64,000 bases of DNA from Chrysomallon squamiferum (GCA_012295275.1 CM022671.1:23020322-23084321), one strand, 5' to 3'; shown: positions 28,185 to 63,488, counted from the stretch's first letter. Notes: generated by a model not told the origin, from the sequence alone. Numbers and translations: made by a program.

Positions 28185-29021
28185 CCAGTCTGTAACAACA
28201 AGAATTTCAGTCATCTATCAGTCTGTAGAAAATTGGTAAAGTGTATTATCTTCGAGACGTGTTTGAAAAATAGAGCTATGTCTATCATTTGACGCTGCTT
28301 TAAAGTTGTTTCATTTTTCAAAGAGTACTTATTGCTTGAAGCCTTCGTGTCAGATAAAATCTCTAAAGCTATGCAATTCTTGACAGCTATTATTTTTAAT
28401 GCGCTGGGCCATTGTTTTACGGAAGCCGGAACATTTGATAACCGCTTGAAAACAAGAAAATGTGATAAGAAGAGAGAAAAAAAAAACATCAGCCAAAAGC
28501 GGCACCTGTTGCTGTATGATGATTATATGGGTCCTGACGATTGTTAGGTGCTGATTCTTACAGAACGAGAACAGATGGTTATAACGGTTTAACCAAGTTT
28601 TTCTGCAGCTCCAAGACGGATTAAAAGCCACATGCTTTTGTTTTCCAGCACTATTAGGAACTTCCGTGTTACAGTGCATTTTTGTAATAGTTTTAATAAG
28701 AAAAATTTTTCTTTCTGGTAATGGGGAATTTCCTTATTAGACTTGTTAGGAAAATTTTGAACAGGCCGCCTTGACAAGACTGAACCAGCGACCCTCTGCA
28801 AGAGAATTCAGTGATGCGATAAAAGTAACATTTATCTAGTATATAAGAAGCTGATATAGTGATATTTTGGTAAAGTTAAACTTTTTATGTTTCAAGCGTC
28901 ATTATGATGATGTAAACACAATTTTATTTTATTTTTATTTCATTTTATTTTATTTTATTTTAAATTAGAGACTATATTGTCTTTTCACCATTCTCAACAT
29001 TTACGATTAAAATATCAGTCT

Positions 29022-29110
<89 letters not shown>

Positions 29111-32100
29111 TTTCCTTTTTTTCACTGTTGCTGTCTCTTACCTCGATCCATATACCTCTGTATTTCTTTTTTTTTCTTTTTATTTCTACGTGTTGGGAGT
29201 AATATCCGGTATGATATACAAGCCATCATCGCCTTGCTATTTTAATTACACTTCAGCATTTGGTTCGTGTCCTTCTCCATTTGCCAAGTAATTTAATTTC
29301 GTTTCATTCATTTTCTACAGCTTAACGTGAGCAATTAAACACGTTTTTTTCTTGTTTCTTCCCAAAATGCCATCTTGATTTACTTCCCCTGAACGCCACT
29401 GAAACTGCCACAGAAATAAACTGATTTACATCTCCTATCAAATAACAGACTATAAAATACCTAGTGTGAAAAGTAAATCAGGTTTTTTTTTTTATTATTT
29501 ATTTTTTTTTTTTTTTCCTGGTGCCATTCGGAAATGCTGAAAACTAAAAACAATGTTTGACATAGGCCTAAAAATAAAAACTTTTAATCGAAGTTATTTA
29601 ATTAGTTTTGCATACTTTACATAAATAATACAAAAGTAAGCACACAACGAAAACAAAGCAACAACAACAATAACAAAACAAATTAACCTACACCCGCAAA
29701 AAACCCAACCCCAAAACCCAACAACAACAAACATATGTTACATTCTTTTGATTCATAAACGTCTATAGTAAAATGCACAATATATCATAACATGAAAATT
29801 ACTTATGACATTAAGAAAAAATCAGTTTTTACATTAGAGAAATTTTCCTTTACTGATTATCGTTTGACTGACTATGAAAAACATCAATTTTCATATATAT
29901 TTTTTGGAAAATACTTATGTAAACTTTTAAAATTAACACACAAAAGTCACAAGTGTTCCATTAAAGTGATGTGAATATATCATTGTATTAGCAATGAAAT
30001 AACAGATGTGTATATGTCAAAATATATGCAATGAAACATAGTTAATCGGTGTTTTTCCAAGCAAGCTATTTGTTTCCGAGAAGGTATGTTAAGAAACTGA
30101 TATATTTTCATTTATTTAATGGATAGGTAAATATTTTGCTAAAGACCTTTTTCAATTTTATTTTTTTTTTTTTTTTTTTATAGATATGAAACACTTGAAG
30201 AAACTTCAAAAGAAAAATATCTAAAATCCAAAACAATCTTGAAACTTGTTTTAATTTTGTATTTTCCGATACTCGTAATAAATTAAAATAGTTTTTTTTT
30301 TTTTGCAAACTAAGCATGCCTGAATACATCAAGATGAAAGGGTATTATTATTAGTAGTAATATGACGGCTTTACAGACACGTCTGAAACATGGTTCTATT
30401 ACTTTTCAACGGTTACGGGCTTCTTAAAATGACGTTGGGCGTGCAGGTAAGAATGCAGCAGACTCTGGCACGAGTTCTGAAGCGCTTGATTTTCCATTTA
30501 CCTTGATATTTTGGAATCGTTTGTAGTCTGCGAACGTGAGACGGTAATGATTCAAGGCTCTGGTCTGGCGTTGACAGACACGCGAGTTTGACGCGAACTC
30601 GATGTGAACTTCAGTGAGGCGAGCGCTAACGTATTGTGATACTCTGACAAGAAAACAACACAAAAATGTTAAGAAGTTCACTTGACTGAGTGATAGATTA
30701 GGTTACTTAAATATTTGTTTTCACTTCACTATTCTCGTCTCTTTACCTTTCTCTTGCTGTGTGTTTCTGTCTCTTATACATTCTCGTTCTGTCTCATTCC
30801 CCTGTTATGTCTCTATCTCTCTCACTCATTGTATCATTGGGTGTAGCGTGGGCGTGGACACAGGGACAGGTGCCCCGGGCGCAGGATTCCTAGGTTCACT
30901 ACTGGACTAGTGGAAGGGATTTGGAGATGGCTAATTTCCACGGGTTAGAGGGCTCAATACATTTGCCTTACACCTTGGCGCTGCCAACCAACAGCATTAT
31001 ATATCTCTATCCGTGTTACTCTCTCTGTATTTGTTCAGTTTACATATATACAGGGATGGATCTGTTAGAAAACTCAAGAAGGTTAAGCTTCCTGGTCTCT
31101 AATATTGGAGGAGCCCCCTGAAGCGACTTTAGTCGATATTGCTTCAAAATTTTAATCCAGATCTGAGATACCGTGGTTAAATCGGAAAAAAACAAAACCC
31201 CCAAAACCTCGTCAAAAGCGAAAAGTATTCTTATTTCGAATAACAATCTGTCAGTCAAATTCTTTCTTTCTATCTGGAAACCATTTTGCGATGTTGCATT
31301 CGTTTTTCTTATGTTTTCTTTCGTTCTTTCTTTCTTTCTTTTTTTTTTTCTTTTCTCTTTTGATTTTTCTTGTTTTGATATCAAGTTTTACTTGTCAGAT
31401 AATGTTTTAAGGGTTTTTCCTGTCGTTAGGGACAGTTTAAACAGTTCTTATCTAACGTCACAGATAGATGAGATCATTTCACAAACGCGGCTTAACATGT
31501 GTGCAGGAAATGGAGACGTTCTCCTTTATAATCGGTATTTTAAGATAGAAGGTTTTAAAATTTAGTTTTCTCATAGAGATTCTAAATGCCATATATTCTA
31601 TAATAGCTGAAATTTTTATCAAAATCCATCTCAGTTTAAGATATTTTCTGATATCTGGTTTTAACCGTTTTCTTTTATCTATTTTTACACTTTATTTGAA
31701 CTGGTAGATATTACGTAAACGCACATACAAACAAACAAACAATAAATAAAATAATAATATTAATAACAACAACAATAATAATAATAATAATAATAATAAT
31801 GCTGGAACAAAACAAAAAAAAAAGAAAAAGAAAAAACAAAAAAAAAAAAGAAAAACAAAAAAAAAAGAAGAAAAAAACTTTATACGCTCTTTAAATAGTT
31901 ATTTCCTCCCTCTGTTAATGAGGCACCCACTATAAACTCAGATGAATGCCAATAGGCGCAACGCATCATTGACTACTCGGTACGTTTTCTGAACCGCAGA
32001 TTTTAGTTACACGTGTTTATTTTCACACGGCTCAGTCTATAAGTGGAAAACGCAATTGCGTTTCTTTTGTAACAACAAAATGCATTTGCATTACCAGAGA

Positions 32101-32520
32101 GATTGTTCAAATAAACAGAGAAAAAAAACCTCTGTGCTTTCAAAGTGCTTCTGAAAGTGAGTGGCCTGCCAAACCAATGAACATCTGGGTATCTGATTGG
32201 ACCGCGGATAGTGGCCAAATATTCAGGACATGCACGTTTAACGACTGCATCCATTATGCAGATACGTGTGTTGAGAATAGTGCTGCCAAAACACATATAC
32301 CTGCCACATTGTTGTACTGTCAAATACAGATGTTTCCTTCACTTTTTACCACTTCGGACAAACACTGTAAAATAATATAGCTACGATAATTGTATGTTCA
32401 CTGCGTCTTTAACATTGTTTTTGTCTTTCTTAATCTCTGAATGTCGGTCTGCCTATTTGTCTCTTTTTGTGTATCATACAACATGCACCCATTCACCCGC
32501 AAGCTTTAAAGATACATAAG

Positions 32521-32589
<69 letters not shown>

Positions 32590-32942
32590 GTAGGTCGAGA
32601 AAGAGAGAGAGCGAGAGAGATGATACTAAAGAAAAGCAACCTACATGTTATAAAGAATTACCATCATACTAAAATTATTAAATATTAAACAAAACAAAAA
32701 ATCTATAACATTTTTTTAAAGATCAAATTATGCCTCTGTCTGTAGTTTATGACTTTCCGTTCTCAGGTGATTGTTTTGTTTTGTTTTAGGATGGACTCTG
32801 ATACAACGTCGTCAAGACGGATCGGTTGATTTCTTCCGGTCATGGGACGACTACAAGAAAGGATTTGGAGAGTTACATGGTGAATTCTGGATCGGCAACG
32901 ATAACCTGCACTATCTGACTCAGAAAGGTTTGTATTAGAAAA

Positions 32943-33010
<68 letters not shown>

Positions 33011-36000
33011 GTATACAACATCTAATTTATTGTCGGAAAAAGAATTATTCATATTTCAACAATATTTTCTTTTTTAGGTTTGTGTTAGAAAAATACACAC
33101 CTAAAAATAAAATAATAAAAAACCCACAAAAAACCCCAAACAAACAAATACAAAAAAAAAAAAAAAAAACAAACATAAAAAAATAAATAATAATAAACAA
33201 AAAATAAATGAATGTTACATCTATTTTATGTTTAGTATTAATAATTACATGACTTAACTACGGTTTCTGGCTATGTATACATACATTAAAACAAACGACA
33301 AACCTATACGTACCTTAACTAATTGATATATCATACACACATACTTACATACTCCCATACATACATACACACATACGTACGTACGTACATACATACATAC
33401 ATGAGGTATATTTATCTTCATATAAACGAAAACGTCTTAATGTAGATCAATATAATTTATTTTCTGTTTCGTATAACCAACATATGTTAAAAGATACATT
33501 GAACACTTCAAGAAACATCAAAGAAAATATTTATATAAAATCCAAAACCGTTTTAAACATGTTTTACTTTTGTATTCTCCGAAACCCGTAAGTTTAGAAA
33601 AAGTATTTTCCGTGACGTGTATTTATAGTACAGTTCACTGGAACAACAGTAACAATCTGTTCCAGAATGTTCTTAACAACAGTTCCATTACGTCCACAAC
33701 AACACAGTAATAATCTCTGTTACACTTGTATCGCTATTTAAAACTTGTTTCGAGTTAAGTGTCATTATGTTTTTAAAAATACATATAATCGTAGTCTTTT
33801 TTAAATGATGTAATTTACATTTTCAAAAGTATTTTGCATACTCCAATCTTTTAGGCATCGAACAAAAGTATCTTCTTAACTTTGTAGATGATCTTGAAAA
33901 AGGAATGTTAATCAGTTATTAATCATTTGTCTTATCATTACATCGACTGCAGGAACAAACGCATAATCTCTGGCACATCACCATAATACTGAAGCGAATA
34001 TGTCGAAGATAACAGAAGTTTAAAATAAAAGCACTGAGTTCAGTCTAAGCAATGAAAACTTTGCTGCGTCTGAATATAACATAGTGTTTGCAAACTCCTT
34101 CTGTTAATAACTGTTATAATAAGAAACAAATTTATCACATTGTTCTTCTTTAGATCCTGCGAATGATTCTTATTTTGTGTTTTTATATTTATATTTTTGA
34201 TTATTCATTTGATTGTTCTTCACATACTAATGTCAGTGACATTTGCTTTCGTACCAGACTGGTACGAGACGTGTTATGTAGCTACAAGCTTCCGGGTACC
34301 CTCCACATATTTGTTTCCAAATTTCACGTCATATTCATACTTCTTACCCGTGTCTAAAAAAAAAAAAAAAAAATTCATATTAAACTAACCAGATTATTTT
34401 GTTAAGTCATTATTTAAACATCAATAGACCTAAACGTTGGACGATTAACTGAAAGTATTCAAGAAATTAATTATAAAATTAAACAATGGATATTATAAAG
34501 CTGTGTTTTAAAAGAACGATAAGAGAGTAGATAAAGAGATGAGTAAATAGAAGTTTTCAGTAAGACTTGTTGTAGTTAAAGTTGTACGTACTTGGATCGA
34601 GATACGACCCTGTGAACAGTCTGGTGGGTTGGCCCAGTATGCTGCTGGTTCTGGCTCTGGGTTCAGGCGTTGATCCAGCTTTGTGCGGCGGACTGTACGC
34701 ATAGCGAGGTTCCCGTACACTGTCCCGAGTCTGTCCGAAAAAGTTGTGTCTTGTCGGAAGATCTCGAGTAAGGACGTTGCCTGTTCTTGGAGCCAGCTTT
34801 CTGATTCTGGGGTCATGGACCGGAGTTTTACGAACGTTGTTTCTCGAAGGATAACGAAAAGTGTTCGGACTCGGCCGAATTACGTGCACCTGGCTGACGC
34901 TGTCGAACTGGGTAACCTCCTGTTGGTACTGCTGCTCCAGCGGGTCGAATTCCTCTTTAGGCTGATACAGAAAATCCTCCGTTATCACCGAAAGTTCGGG
35001 TGTTGCCGAAATTTTGGATCTCTGATCCTGTTTTCTGAGATTCAGTTTTGGTATGTTAGCCGGCTTGGTTGGGGCTGAATACGGCGGCGTTTCTCTTGGT
35101 GCTTTGGCTTCCGGTTGTTGGAAAAATGGCGGCGCTGTCTTTGCTGTTACCGGTGGACGAAGAGGCTTTTTCTTTCGTAAAGGAGAAGCTAGAGATGGTT
35201 TCTTGCGCATGTTTGCCGGGGGTTCGAACGTCTGCACTGTCCACGGATAAGCGAACACGTCGTCCTGCGCAGGCTGCAAATGATGTCTCTCTGGGTGCGG
35301 ACACCGAATTTCGTCATAGACCATGGAGGGGATGAGGATGCTGCTTGGTTTTGGGAAGCAGACACAACTGTAGGGATCATTAGGGTCGTAGTCTGCAATA
35401 TTCACTCGACCAGGAAATTCGTTGATGTCGTCTGGTATATTTTCATGCCATACGGCAACTTCGAGACGTGGTGTCTTTCGACGATCACGTCGTGAATCGT
35501 AGCCGTTTCTTCGGTACATAATTAAATCTAAATGTCAGACGAATGAATGAATGACGTAATAACTGAATGTATTTTCTGTTCTTAATTTTTAATCCAGGCA
35601 CAAAACAAATCTTAATCCATTTAAACAAAACATACACTAGTAGTTACATAATTTTATATCCATATATATTATTAAAGCCAGAAAATTAAAACTGTAAAAA
35701 TCCATGTTTATTTCCTTGGCACAGGCCTGTTTAATATTTTAACATATTTTCGGCGTCCAGTCGCTTATTTTCAAGAACAGTAGAGCCAGTTATGACCTAG
35801 ACTCACACAAAAGTCACATACTTTTCCACGGAGATAAACACAAAACATAAAGACGTATGAGGATGTATGAAATATCCAGAAGATTTAAAACCAAGAATGG
35901 TCCTGAAATCACTTGAAATTAATCAAATTCCAATATAACTTCAGACAATCTATTATTTCCATCAACAGCTATATATCCGTTTCCATTATGTTCTCGTCAT

Positions 36001-36523
36001 AAAACACTGTTATTTTTTTTTTTTTTTTTTTTGGTCAGTATTTGAGCATGCGTACCCTACACTTACACACTCGTTTGAACATGACGTTAGGTGAAGTTAA
36101 ACACCTTCACATACATGACTGAATATTTTCAACAGACGTGTAATACAAATCTGTAAATGGTTACCGACTGGGGTATCGTCAATAACTACCAATCGAGATT
36201 AGAAACGTTTGATACGTTGAACGCTGTCTATTCATCTTTACACGGATGACAAAAGCCGGAGTTGTTTGCACCCGAGGCGTTCTTTGACAACGTCACAAAA
36301 GAAAGTGTTTAGTTACACCGAATAACGGGTGACGTTACTGCAAATGTTTATGTGCAGGCTGTTTGTCAAAGGCATGTGAACGTGTTATGATTCGGCAATG
36401 AAGCGTGACGTCGTTTCAGTATTAATGTTGATTTCTTAACTCGCTAACTTCTCAGTATTAAACTTTCCTGTGCCCTCACACGCTGTGAATGGATCTTTGG
36501 CATGTGTCATACACTGCTTTGGG

Positions 36524-36559
<36 letters not shown>

Positions 36560-37151
36560 TATTTATTTAAAAAAAAAAAAAAAAAATTATTATTAATAAT
36601 ATATATATATATATTTTTTCTTCTTCTTCTTTTGTTTTTAAATATATGTTTAATTAAATGTATTTCTGATACTCAGTATAATTTGAAGAAAACCTGTTTC
36701 CATACCTACTATCCGCTGTCTGCTTCGAGTTGTTTTAAAATAAAATGTGATGACAGTAATAATGATCTGAACAATGTCTACTGTCCTTATATTTACACAG
36801 TGAATTTTCTGACACGGAATGCAATGACAGTTATAACAATGTAGTTTGAACAGTTCCTATATCAACACTGTGCCTTTTTTTGTATTCTAATATAAATTAC
36901 AATACGTTATTGGAATAGTAATAACAATACTCTCCATTCTTATATTTTCTAATACAGTATGACACTAAGAACGTCGTTAATTTTACAAACACCTGCTCGT
37001 TACTATGTCACTTCACCAAATGTCCAGGTTTTTTTTTGTTTCTTTCAGGTTTTTTTCGGAATACACACACACACACGCACGTCGCACGCACGCACACACA
37101 CAGACAGATATTAAGACATGAATATACTTGTTTCGTTAAATTTAATATTAA

Positions 37152-37196
<45 letters not shown>

Positions 37197-38120
37197 TACA
37201 AAATAATTTATTAATAACTGGTTATCTTTATTGTTTAAAGTAACTAATTCCAGTGGATGCCTGTCTGTTCCATGACATGCGTTCTTTGAATAAAACTGGC
37301 AAAGCCAGATACTCTTCTCGTCAGTTTTGGCTAAACACATATATATATATGTTCCTATATCAACACTGTGCCTTTTGAGTGTATTCTAATATATATATAT
37401 ATACACATATTTTCAAGGATTTTTCTGCTGATGGGAAGGGTTCTTATTTTTAAGTTCTGATAATAATAATCCCATTCATATTCAGTATATACAAATAACA
37501 AGTAAAGTTTAGCCAATATATGTATGTATGTATGTAATTTAAAGGTTTCATACAACTGGAAAGATGTGAGTTTATTAATAAGGTTATCTGTCAAGAATGT
37601 CCTAAACTGTGGATGTTTGTCGACGCAAATTTAATGTCATCTATTTTATTTACTTTTATCTTTCGTGTCTGCTCTTTTAGACGACTCGGTGCTTCATCTT
37701 GAGCTGCAAGACTGGGATGGTATGACGTTCACCGCCACCTACGACCACTTCCAAGTGGGATCAGAAGAAGAAAAATACAAGCTCAAGATCAGCGGTTACC
37801 ACGGCAACGCCGGCGACTCGCTGACGTCCCACTGGGAGAGCCACGACGGCATGGCATTCAGCACCAAGGACAGAGACAACGACAGTCGTTTCTATGACAA
37901 CTGCGCGCAGGACTTCCACGGCGGCTGGTGGTTCAAAAACTGCTTTGACAGCCACCTCAACGGAAAATACTACCACAAAGGCTTCCATAGCAACTACTTC
38001 AACAACGACGGAATACTGTGGAAGAGCGTGCACCAGTACAGGTCTCTCAAATACACGGAAATGATGATAAAACCAGCGAACAAACCTGCTGAAAGTCGAC
38101 AGCTGAGCAACGACGTGTGA
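27209..38120 (+). CDS. Fibrinogen-related domain (FReD) secreted lectin-like protein, 3 exons found, 5' end missing
   Basis: This gene encodes a C-terminal fibrinogen-like globe, the sugar- or acetyl-group-binding domain of ficolins, tachylectin-5 and molluscan FREPs. Those proteins act outside the cell as pattern-recognition molecules. Joining 27209-27328, 32790-32927 and 37681-38120 gives one frame of about 232 residues. In order it shows DCDDVYQGG, the AACKVYN cysteine, [44 protein letters not shown], the calcium loop [25 protein letters not shown] and KYTEMMIKP. All four structural cysteines and the calcium-site aspartates are present. The usual CDM-x-DGGGW stretch is shortened to CKVYNGSGW. 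Every intron is in phase 1. The first exon needs a G carried in from an exon further upstream, so the signal peptide and any Ig, EGF or coiled-coil N-terminus are not placed. A nested antisense gene lies in the second intron. The family call is firm; the ligand is unknown. Confidence 0.9.
30181..30300 (+). repeat. Dispersed repeat, copy 1
   Basis: Matches 33488-33612 in the same orientation with scattered changes. Shared blocks include GAAACTTCAAA/GAAACATCAAA, TAAAATCCAAAAC and TTTTGTATT-x-TCCGA. Both copies lie in FReD introns. Source family unknown. Confidence 0.5.
30424..30681 (-). CDS. Possible small secreted protein or internal exon, unrecognised
   Basis: An 85-codon frame with ATG at 30681 and stop at 30424. 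It begins [20 protein letters not shown], which could be a signal peptide, followed by [11 protein letters not shown] and [18 protein letters not shown] content is well above the surrounding intron. The stretch 30643-30502 is also bounded by a good acceptor (TTTTCTTGTCAG) and donor (ATCAAG|GTAAAT). It could therefore be a 142-base internal exon of an unseen - strand gene. It lies inside the first located FReD intron. I recognise no family. Confidence 0.35.
   Translation of the reverse strand: MNFLTFLCCFLVRVSQYVSARLTEVHIEFASNSRVCQRQTRALNHYRLTFADYKRFQNIKVNGKSSASELVPESAAFLPARPTSF
32790..32927 (+). CDS. FReD gene, middle exon ([12 protein letters not shown] block)
   Basis: The acceptor is TTGTTTTAG at 32789 and the donor GAAAG|GTTTGT at 32928. 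The 138 bases are in phase 1 at both ends. They encode the most conserved stretch of the family: [19 protein letters not shown], then [20 protein letters not shown] and LHYLTQK. A long (CA)n tract starts 18 bases after the donor (32945-33007). Confidence 0.93.
33488..33612 (+). repeat. Dispersed repeat, copy 2
   Basis: Second copy of the ~120-base repeat at 30181-30300, lying 3.3 kb downstream on the same strand in the next FReD intron. Confidence 0.5.
34557..35519 (-). CDS. Unrecognised disordered basic protein, member A of a two-gene family, nested in the FReD intron
   Basis: A 320-residue frame opens with ATG at 35519, with an in-frame TGA 16-18 bases upstream, and ends with TGA at 34557-34559. 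I do not recognise it. It is rich in P, R, K, S and T, with no signal peptide or membrane segment, so an intracellular, largely disordered protein is likely. Residues 51-73 contain [10 protein letters not shown] and SMVYDEIRC, followed by W93. The spacing C-x-C-x18-C-x19-W is identical in the gene at 44782. The C-terminus has LFTGSYLDP. Within it, CCA A|GTACGT (donor after 34592) is a good phase-1 donor at the position where the paralogue is spliced. The true tail could therefore differ from the read-through [12 protein letters not shown] possible 5' UTR acceptor (ACATTTAG) lies just before the ATG. Coding status is strongly supported by length, codon regularity and the paralogue. Confidence 0.8.
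   Translation of the reverse strand: MYRRNGYDSRRDRRKTPRLEVAVWHENIPDDINEFPGRVNIADYDPNDPYSCVCFPKPSSILIPSMVYDEIRCPHPERHHLQPAQDDVFAYPWTVQTFEPPANMRKKPSLASPLRKKKPLRPPVTAKTAPPFFQQPEAKAPRETPPYSAPTKPANIPKLNLRKQDQRSKISATPELSVITEDFLYQPKEEFDPLEQQYQQEVTQFDSVSQVHVIRPSPNTFRYPSRNNVRKTPVHDPRIRKLAPRTGNVLTRDLPTRHNFFGQTRDSVREPRYAYSPPHKAGSTPEPRARTSSILGQPTRLFTGSYLDPSTYNFNYNKSY
36281..36415 (-). promoter_or_regulatory. Cluster of three CRE-like sites upstream of family member A
   Basis: CGTCA at 36291-36295, TGACGTTA at 36330-36337 and TGACGTCG at 36406-36413 lie 0.8-0.9 kb upstream of the ATG at 35519, in a unique, repeat-free block. Promoter role is inferred from position only. Confidence 0.25.
36853..36895 (+). 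repeat. 43-bp duplication, copy 1
   Basis: GTTCCTATATCAACACTGTG and the following CCTTTT...GTATTCTAATATA recur almost perfectly at 37351-37393. A more diverged relative lies at ~36740-36840, suggesting an old tandem unit. Confidence 0.6.
37351..37393 (+). repeat. 43-bp duplication, copy 2
   Basis: Near-perfect copy of 36853-36895, placed ~290 bases before the last FReD exon. Confidence 0.6.
37681..38120 (+). CDS. FReD gene, terminal exon with calcium site and stop
   Basis: The acceptor is GCTCTTTTAG at 37680. The open frame ends with TGA at 38118-38120. It encodes [76 protein letters not shown] and a variable tail after IKPANKP. GC content is clearly higher than in the flanking intron. No AATAAA is close to the stop; the first one I noticed is near 40203, so the 3' UTR may be about 2 kb. 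Confidence 0.93.
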
Positions 38121-47437
<9,317 letters not shown>

Positions 47438-47478
47438 AACAACCACTGTTAGTCCCTTATTTATAACATTTAACATGC

Positions 47479-47538
<60 letters not shown>

Positions 47539-47569
47539 AAAATATTTGTTACCACCTGCTGTTTTTTTA

Positions 47570-47575
47570 AATAAA
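47570..47575 (+). terminator. Poly(A) signal AATAAA of family member B
   Basis: A canonical hexamer 133 bases after the stop, followed at 47596 onward by GT-rich DNA. A second AATAAA overlaps the stop codon at 47433 and is an alternative. Confidence 0.45.
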
Positions 47576-47735
47576 ATTAAGATTATTTTGAAGGTCATGT
47601 GTAGTGAACGTATTGAGTGGGTGGTTACAAAATTATCTGTTGAAGTTGCAAACTACAGGTTCTGCAAAAAAGAACAATAACGTTTTAATACATGTTTGCT
47701 TTATTCGGTTATCGAGTGAAACACTGACATACAAA

Positions 47736-62298
<14,563 letters not shown>

Positions 62299-62379
62299 GT
62301 CTTTATCTAGCGACGACTGTTCTTTACTAACAGGACGCCGAGTGTGTGAACGAAGCAGATGTCGTCAATCCTATCACAC

Positions 62380-62455
62380 TGCGAGGCCAATAGCCCCACC
62401 TCTCGATACTCGATAGAGAGAGAAAAATCGCAATGACGTCACAGTATATAATAAC
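62380..62455 (-). promoter_or_regulatory. Likely promoter region of the C16orf89-like gene
   Basis: Within 155 bases upstream of the ATG lie a perfect CRE palindrome TGACGTCA (62434-62441), a TATATA run next to it and an inverted CCAAT (GCCAAT on +, ~62386). A GC-richer block lies between them and the ATG. The motif set is promoter-like, but the TATA run lies upstream of the CRE, so the start site cannot be fixed. Confidence 0.4.
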
Positions 62456-62459
62456 ATCC

Positions 62460-63116
62460 AGTATTAAGTTTGCATCTAGTTGACAGGTTTTCTAAATAAT
62501 CATAATAAAATCACAGCCCATACGTGATTTTTAATTATTTTTTTTCAGTATTTATTTTTGGTTGGAGATATTTGCTTTCTGTGATCAGAACATAATGTAA
62601 AATAACTGGATTTTTTTTTTTTTTTTTTTTTTGTTGTTATGAAAGGAAAGCAGGACTGAAGTGATTTTAAGAGCAGCTCTTGAGAAAGAGGTAACTGAGC
62701 GGGTTTTGTCGAGTAAAGAGGACCATCATGTGATAACCAATTTCTAGCAACCGATGACCACAATCCGCCGTCAGGCACCACGCACTGCTTGATGCATTAA
62801 ATTGCTGTTAATGAACAAGTGGTCGATTCTGGTAACATGATAGGAAAATTCCGATCTTATTAAAACCTGTCTTGTAAGAGCGGTGATTCAGTTGGTCTGT
62901 AATAATTTTGAGGTATTGCATAACAAACACATACAGACAGACAGACAGACAGACAGACACACACACACACACACACACTGAAAGACACACGAACGTACAG
63001 AAATAGAGAGCGACAGTGAAATAGAAAGAGAAAGAGAGAGAGTAAGTTTTCCAAATCTTTATAATGAATAAGCAAAAATAAAACACTGCATATATAAGGG
63101 TTACAGTCTAACAAAG

Positions 63117-63148
<32 letters not shown>

Positions 63149-63452
63149 TTGCCTTGAATTTATTATTACCATTTCACTGCCGTAAAAATATACTGATTCT
63201 TATTTTAATAACTGTCACTGTTTAAAGTCTGCTTGACAAAAGCGTGAAAATAATGCATCACAAAGATTGATTCATTCATAATACGAACGGTTTTTAAGTA
63301 CCATTCAGTTACATCATGCTTTTCAGCAAACAGTCACGTGGCACGTGCTAAACGTTAATAAGTTTAAACACACTAATTGTTTATTATAAGTGAAAGTTAA
63401 TTCAGTACAAGAAAAAAAAGAAAAAGATTATACATGATTGAAATATTGTTGA

Positions 63453-63488
<36 letters not shown>

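Larger units (their letters stand above)
27329..32789. other. FReD intron (first located), repeats
   Basis: 5.5 kb. Contains (GT)n at 27918-27968, (ATG)n plus (ATA)n at 28088-28182, and (CT)n at 29025-29108. (TAA)n lies at 31770-31800 and (GATA)n at 32520-32589. It also holds dispersed repeat copy 1 and the possible - strand coding block at 30424-30681. Confidence 0.7.
32928..37680. other. FReD intron (second located), hosts the nested antisense gene
   Basis: 4.75 kb. Contains (CA)n at 32945-33007, CATA/CGTA tracts at 33349-33403, and dispersed repeat copy 2. The - strand family member A lies at 34557-35519. (ATT)n at 36521-36560, (TA)n at 37156-37192 and the 43-bp duplication complete it. 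Confidence 0.75.

Noticed and set aside
28740-28800. tRNA-like box B (GGTTCAGTC on the - strand), possible SINE
   Set aside because: No box A at the right distance, no tail and no second copy seen.
32003-32323. 106-codon - strand frame in a FReD intron
   Set aside because: No recognisable motif, mixed composition, and an equally long + strand frame across it; does not continue member A in phase.
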